A DNA stretch of 64,000 bases from Lotus japonicus (taxonomy: Eukaryota > Streptophyta > Magnoliopsida > Fabales > Fabaceae): the NCBI RefSeq assembly GCF_012489685.1, contig NC_080041.1:106919760-106983759 (forward strand). Reading direction: 5' to 3'. Positions 58,975 to 64,000 of the stretch are shown piece by piece; the stretch's first letter is position 1; each line of letters opens with the position of its first letter. The notes under the pieces are model-generated. The model saw only the letters and a program-made list of their open reading frames with translations, did not search any database and was not told where the DNA came from. Made by a program: the position numbers and the translations under genes.

Positions 58975-59095
58975 TTACCTAGGATTAAGGCTTGAGTGGG
59001 ACGAAGGGTGAAGGGTCCTAGGTTCGAACTCGGATGACAGATTAATTTACTAACATTTCTAACAACTAACATTTGCCTATAAAAAAAACATGATA
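58975..59095 (+). mobile_element. SINE, decayed, same family as 38661-38806
   Basis: GGTTCGAACTC box B, then GACAGATTAATTTACTAACAT and TTTGCCTATAAAAAAAA, matching the other SINE's 3' half. Box A is not recognisable. Confidence 0.6.
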
Positions 59096-59954
59096 AAAAA
59101 ATCAATTATTTGAAGATTTAAATTTTTTTTTATCAGCAAAGTGAATGTGAATAAAAATTTGGGTGGATTCAACTCCGGTAGAATTGAACACACAATTTTT
59201 TGAGGAGTAGTGACTCATCCTTCCCAACGAAACAACATGAGTTTTGACATTTGAAATTTTTAAATATAATAAGTCATTTGAAAAATTAAGTAAAATTAAT
59301 ATAAGAATTTTTTTTTGAGTATATAAGAATTTAAAATTTAAATCATGTGGTATGTTTAACAATTTTATAATAATTATATATAAGTTAAGGGAATAAACAA
59401 AAGTTTAAAAAACAAAGCTATTGAAAGGTTTGTATATTTAATTTCAAAAAAAGGTTTGTGTATTATAAACTTGAGCAAAATTTATATCTGATATAATTAA
59501 CTTTTTTTGGTTACATATATCTGATATAATTAAATTTAAAAGAATAAATTTGAGTTAAATGATAAAACATAATTATTTGAAAATATGATAACTCTTTTAA
59601 ATTTCCAAAAATAAAAAATAACTCTTTTAATTATTATAAAAATATATTGTCTTTGGATAATGAAATCGCCGTATGTATCTTAAGCCATCTACAAAAATAT
59701 TAAAAAGTATAAAAAGAACAAAATTACTACAATTTTACTACCAAAAGAAAGATACTTATATATTAATAATAATCTAGCAGCAAATAATTCCCAATCAAGC
59801 TTATTTAATCTACTAAGATTCTAAGAACAATCCAGAAGAACTAAGAAAATAAAGAACAGTTTCAAAAAAAAAATATAAAAAATAAAGAACAAGGAAAAAA
59901 ATGCTAGCAGTACTAAAAACATTAAAAACAATTCAAACTCAATTATTAAACGAA
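59096..59954. other. AT-rich, no gene seen
   Basis: Includes the presumed 3' flank of HSP70 copy 4. No supported feature. Confidence 0.4.
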
Positions 59955-60877
59955 CTATATAAGCTTCTTCAACTTGCCCCAGGTCCTAGTAGCAATTGAT
60001 TTCTTGGCCATAGCAGGTTCAAAAATGCTCTTGAGCTCAATTAGAAACTCAACAAATACAGATGTCTCTAGCTGCTGGCCATCATCAAGCAAACTTTTGC
60101 CCTTTACAATAGCTGAATTGATCTTATCTTGCACTATTGAGGGAAGCTTAGAACTGACACACTTATCTTTCATACTTTTGTTCATCTTGTAAAGGTAAAG
60201 ATCAAGATCATTCATTGCTGTAACCCTGTTCTTGAACTTCATATCATCAACCTCATGATTCTCAGCTTCTTGAATCATTCTTCTGATTTCTTTAGCTGAC
60301 AGCCTGTCTGTTTCATTGGTAATGGTTATCTCATTCTTATTACCAGTGGTTCTTTCCTCAGCAGAAACAGTGAGGATACCATTTTCATCTATAGCAAAAA
60401 ATACATCATAAGGATAGCCACGAGGAGCAGGAGGGAGGCCAGTAAGATAAAAAGAACCCAACAAATTGTTATCACTGGCTCTTGTTCTCTCACCCTCATA
60501 AACCTCAATCAAGACTCTGGATTGGTTATCTTCAATTGTAACGTATCCTTGTGTCTTCTTCACAGGAATGGTAGTGTTCCTAGGCAGGGGCGGAGCCAGG
60601 AATTTGACACTGGGGTGGCTAAATATCAAATAAAAAATTAATTTTACTTTCTTTTATCTAAACCATGTTTATTTTTAAACTTATTTTTACGTATTATTTC
60701 TATACACATTAATCTTCTATCTTTTATTTTATCAAACTTCGTTATATCAAACATAATTTTATCAAACACTAATCCTAATGATTCGATATGTAAATTCTTT
60801 AAAGATATATATATGTGTGAATCAATTGATATAATTGATACCAATTATGATATTAGGCTATGTATAAATATATAAAA

Positions 60878-61420
60878 GGCTTAATTGCAACTTTGGTCCT
60901 CGACGTTTACCAATGCCACGATTTTGGTCCCCCACCTAATTTAATTACGTGGATGGTCCCTGACGTTGTAGGTCGTGTGCAACGTTAGTCCTACCGTTTA
61001 TTTCTTAATGGAGGAGGCTTACGTGGACGTCCAGTTGGAGAGAGAAAGGAGGTATGAGGAGAGAGGGAAGCACGTGAGTATCACGTGACCCTTATCTGAA
61101 CTCATTATACCCAAACCCCTGACCTCCCTGGAACGAAGAAGGTAACGCGATTTAGATCCCTAGGGTTTCAGATTTAGGTATAATGGGTTCATATAAAGTT
61201 CACGTGAGTTCACGTGATACTCACGTGCTTCCCTCTCTCCTCAGATCTCCTTTTTCTCTCCAACTAGACGTCCACGTAAGCCTCCTCCATTAAGAAATAA
61301 ACGGTAGGACTAACGTTGCACACGGCCTACAACGTCGGGGACCATCCATGTAATTAAATTAGGTGGGGGACCAAAATCGTGGCATTGGTAAACGTCGGGG
61401 ACCAAAGTTGTAATTAAGCC
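60878..61420 (-). mobile_element. Mutator-like foldback MITE, 543 bp, copy 2
   Basis: Same family as 49041-49583, inverted relative to it. 9-bp target duplication TATATAAAA at 60869-60877 and 61421-61429. Nested inside the TIR element. Confidence 0.9.
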
Positions 61421-61456
61421 TATATAAAATTATCAAAACTGTCAATACAGTTCTTC

Positions 61457-61530
61457 TAGTATAGTATAGTGGTAAACATATGAATTCGTTTTCATCCTAG
61501 GAGTAGGAGATTCGATTCTCATTCCCAGCA
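61457..61530 (+). other. tRNA-like remnant (box A and box B) near the TIR element end
   Basis: TAGTATAGTGGTAA equals the D-arm/box A of plant tRNA-Asp, followed about 30 bp later by GATTCGATTCTC (box B-like). No cloverleaf acceptor stem or plausible anticodon stem can be drawn, so this is a derived sequence, not a tRNA gene. Confidence 0.4.
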
Positions 61531-62643
61531 ATTATCCGTTTTTATAGTCTTTTTTGTGTTAACTTGTAATATATATTAATTATCACGGGTGCTAGAAAAA
61601 TAATATACCTAATACTAGTATGAATATCGAAAATATTCGGGGGTGCGGAGCACCGGTAAGCCACCCCGGTGGCTCCGCCCCTGGCTGTAACCCTAGGAAC
61701 GACCACACTCATGACATCTCCTTTTACAGATGTGCCAAGTGAAAGAGGTGTGACATCCAAAAGCACTAAGTTTGGAACATTCATTACGCCATCAGTCAAC
61801 AAAGCAGCCTGAACAGCTGCACCATAAGCAACAGCCTCATCAGGGTTGATGCCCTTGCATAGTTCCTTCCCATTGAAAAAATCTTGCAATAGATGCTGCA
61901 CTTTGGGAATCCTAGAAGAACCACCAACCAGAACAACATCATCTATGTCACTCTTGTCCATCTTAGAGTCTTCAAGACACCTCTCAACTGTCTCCATACA
62001 CTTTTTAAAGAGATCAATGTTCAGTTCCTCAAATTTGGCGCGAGTAATTGCTGAGCACAAGTCAGTGCTCTCAAATAAAGCATCTACCTCAATTGTGGTA
62101 TCAGTGGCAAATGAGAGTGTCCTCTTTGCCTTCTCGCACGCACTTCTCAACCTCCTTAAGGCTCTTGGGTTCCCACTAATGTCCTTCTTGTGCTTCCTCT
62201 TAAACTCCTTAACAAAATGGTCCACCAGTATGTTATCAAAGTCCTCTCCTCCAAGGTGAGTATCACCAGCAGTGGCTTTCACTTGGAAGCTATCATCCTC
62301 AATTGTGAGAACTGAGAATAGACACATCAAAAGTGCCGCCACCAAGATGAAAGATGAAAACATTCCGCTTACCATCAAAACGAGATTTCTTTTGAAGGCC
62401 ATATGCGAGACCTGCAGCGGTTGGTTCATTGATTATCCGCATAACATCAAGGCCAGCAATAGCTCCGGGCCTCCGGCATCTTTGATTTTCAGTGAAAGCA
62501 ACAAAAGAAGGTGTTGTCTTGTTGCCTTGATCATTGTGGATAATCTCCACTCTATTGTGGAGATCCTGCCACACACCCACGCATGAATACGTTGTGCCCA
62601 GGTCGATTCCCACTGCAATTCCTTCATATTTTCTCGCCATCAT

Positions 62644-62835
62644 CGACCTAAACAGAGAAAAGAAGCTAAACTCAGGATTGGGAAGAAGGAACCATGGCAA
62701 TATAGCACAGTGAAAAACAATGAAAACCTTACCAACTAGCGTTTTGTGGAGCAGAATCAAAACTGCATAAGCGGAAAATATGCAATTGCCTGCAGTTTCA
62801 AACTGCCGATAGCAAGAAAGTACTGCGCGCTGAAA
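62644..62835 (-). promoter_or_regulatory. HSP70 copy 4 leader with 5' UTR intron
   Basis: Donor GTTG|GTAAGG at 62732-62733 and acceptor CTGTTTAG at 62648-62649, an 85-bp intron. The AAACTGCA and TGCGCGC elements match the leader of copy 3. Confidence 0.55.
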
Positions 62836-63056
62836 TCTGATATTAGATTTGATTATCTTTTAAACAAATTTGATTTTAATTTTTTTAAGCATTTGTTCAT
62901 GATGGTTGTTAGTTTTCTGCACAAAACGTGTTTGGCAAAAATAAAGCTGATGTGTGGAATTTTTAGTGAATTTTGAAACCGTTTTAACCTGTTTTTTAAC
63001 ACCACAAAATATGATTTTGTCATTATGGTTATTAGTTTCAATTACATATACCTTCA
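62836..63056. other. AT-rich upstream flank
   Basis: Nothing identified beyond HSP70 copy 4 upstream sequence. Confidence 0.4.
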
Positions 63057-63525
63057 TCACCACCCACCACCCGTCACCATTACTACCATCGTCGTCGTCG
63101 CCGGCACCACCACCCACGCTACCATTGGCACCACCACTTCCACCTCTACCACCAACGCCGACTCCACTGCAACCACCACCACCACAACCACCACGTTGCT
63201 ATGACCACCACCATCGTCACGACCACCATGTAACATCCCCCTCCACCACCACACCTTCACCACCACCCGCACTACCACATCAACTAGCGTCACCACCCTG
63301 CACCATCACCCCCACCACCCTCCAGCGCCACCACAACCACCAACGCCGCCACTACCACTACCACCTCCTCAATCGCCACCACACCAACGCTACCATCGCC
63401 ACCACCACTTCCACCTTCACCACCAACGTAACTCCACTGCAATCACCACCTCACTACCACAATCGCCACCGGCGTGCCACCACGTCGCTACTACCACCAT
63501 CACGTCACGACCACCTGGTAAGATC
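63057..63525. repeat. ACC-rich low-complexity tract
   Basis: Dominated by ACC/CCA triplets, with an internal duplication: CCACTTCCACC, ACCAACG and ACTCCACTGCAA occur at about 63130-63170 and again at about 63400-63440. Long frames here are composition artefacts. Confidence 0.8.
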
Positions 63526-64000
63526 TCCCCTCCACCACTGTTGGTTCTTCTGCAAGTGCACAGAATCTACCCGGTTTTAAATCATCGAACCTCAGGGAAT
63601 TAGATTACAAATCCAGTTTAAGATTCAAGTTCAAGGTTGAAAAGCTAGTAAAATTCAGTTTTAATGATTGGTTGTTTCTTGAGTTTGTAAAAAGACAAGT
63701 GATCAAGTAATAAAGCGATTGAAATTCAGAGATGAGATTGCCTTGGGTTCTTGCTCAACAAATTCAGTTTTAGCAAACCTTCCTATTCAATAAATCCTGA
63801 GTCTCTCCTTGATGTTCTAGCCTAGATAGTCATCTATCGATGTCTCGTAAAGAAAACTCTTTCTAATCAAAAGATAGATTCAATTCCTTGATAACCTAAA
63901 CATTTGTTAGAAGCACTAAGCATGCAATTCAGGCCAACAAACCTCAACCCTTCCTCTATTCCTAGCAGCAAGTATAGAAGAGGTAATCTCACAACAAGTC
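63526..64000. other. Unassigned sequence at the window edge
   Basis: No frame of note. TTCTGCAAGTGCACAGAATC at the start and the general style suggest non-coding retroelement DNA, but no LTR boundary is visible before the window ends. Confidence 0.3.

Larger units (their letters stand above)
60585..61683. mobile_element. hAT-like TIR element inside HSP70 copy 4
   Basis: Ends CAGGGGCGGAGCCAGG and, reverse-complemented, CAGGGGCGGAGCCACC. Both go on to a GGGGTGGC block. Without the nested MITE it is about 547 bp. Flanks share CCTAGG, but on the right side eight extra bases (GCTGTAAC) stand between the TIR and CCTAGG, so the 8-bp duplication expected of hAT is not clean. Superfamily therefore tentative. 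Confidence 0.65.
59955..62643 (-). pseudogene. HSP70 copy 4, multiply disrupted pseudogene
   Basis: Starts [20 protein letters not shown]. Normal HSP70 text breaks at FTENQR and resumes at [19 protein letters not shown]. This internal deletion removed the end of exon 1, the intron and roughly the first 100 residues of exon 2, leaving a short filler (CRRP). The ATPase motif reads [13 protein letters not shown], with His for the phosphate-region Asp. A 7-bp insertion (AGTTCTC) after SIL shifts the frame and stops at 62299. The body continues at 61690-62330 ([20 protein letters not shown] to DVMSVVVPR), is split by a TIR element, and resumes at 59955-60584 (NTTIPVKKTQGYVTIEDNQ to TRTWGKLKKLI). 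Apart from the lesions it is closest to copy 1. It ends without EEVD. Confidence 0.93.

Noticed and set aside
61457..61530. Functional tRNA gene
   Set aside because: Boxes A and B are present, but no acceptor or anticodon stem forms.
62954..63580. Long plus-strand ORF of 208 codons
   Set aside because: It is a translation of the ACC-rich repeat (Pro/Thr/His runs) with no domain and no start context.

Overview
This is plant nuclear DNA, most likely from a legume. The coding density is low and the background AT-rich. The genes have canonical plant introns, and the repeats are plant types: Ty1/copia, Tat-type Ty3/gypsy, SIRE-like solo LTRs, Stowaway, Tourist and Mutator MITEs, SINEs and Helitron-like ends. 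The legume assignment is an inference from the look of the repeat families. The clade was not tested by any search.

The backbone is a cluster of four cytosolic-type HSP70 genes, all on the minus strand. Copy 1 (8279-10359) is intact: two coding exons, 658 residues, no C-terminal EEVD. Copy 2 (14017-21743) is split in exon 2 by a 5.7-kb Ty1/copia element and has a GC splice donor. Copy 3 (50592-58334) is split in exon 2 by a 5.2-kb Ty1/copia element that has identical LTRs and one uninterrupted gag-pol frame, so it looks very young and may be functional. Copy 4 (59955-62643) is a pseudogene with an internal deletion, a 7-bp frameshifting insertion, an Asp-to-His change in the ATPase core, and an inserted TIR element that itself carries a MITE. 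Copies 1-3 share a coding intron at the same place, inside the Asp codon before AKRLIGR. The deletion in copy 4 removed that intron. Copies 1, 3 and 4 also show a probable intron in the 5' leader.

The left edge (1-3040) holds the 3' part of a pararetrovirus-like (caulimovirid-type) protease, reverse transcriptase and RNase H frame. Degraded downstream frames follow, and an 812-bp Mutator-like MITE truncates them. Next come intergenic DNA, a PPR-gene remnant and a stretch duplicated near copy 2.

The middle (22.6-47.6 kb) is a nest of transposons. A Stowaway MITE is split by a Tat-lineage Ty3/gypsy element (22825-36091). That element has identical 226-bp LTRs but a disabled pol, and it carries an intron-containing antisense ORF pair. 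Its gag is split by a 4.0-kb LTR-like insertion. To the right lie a SIRE-like solo LTR (37406-38619), a SINE, a probable non-autonomous Helitron (39342 to about 41432) with a GATA microsatellite, and a second long LTR-like insertion (42316-47597) that contains a third solo LTR (42677-44761). Target-site duplications were read directly for nearly all of these, so the nesting order is firm.

Two 543-bp foldback MITEs of one family, in opposite orientations and each with its own 9-bp target duplication, lie at 49041 and 60878. The right end is an ACC-rich low-complexity tract followed by unassigned sequence.

Functionally, the window is a tandem chaperone gene family being eroded by transposons. 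Only HSP70 copy 1 and the gag-pol of the young copia element look able to make full-length products.
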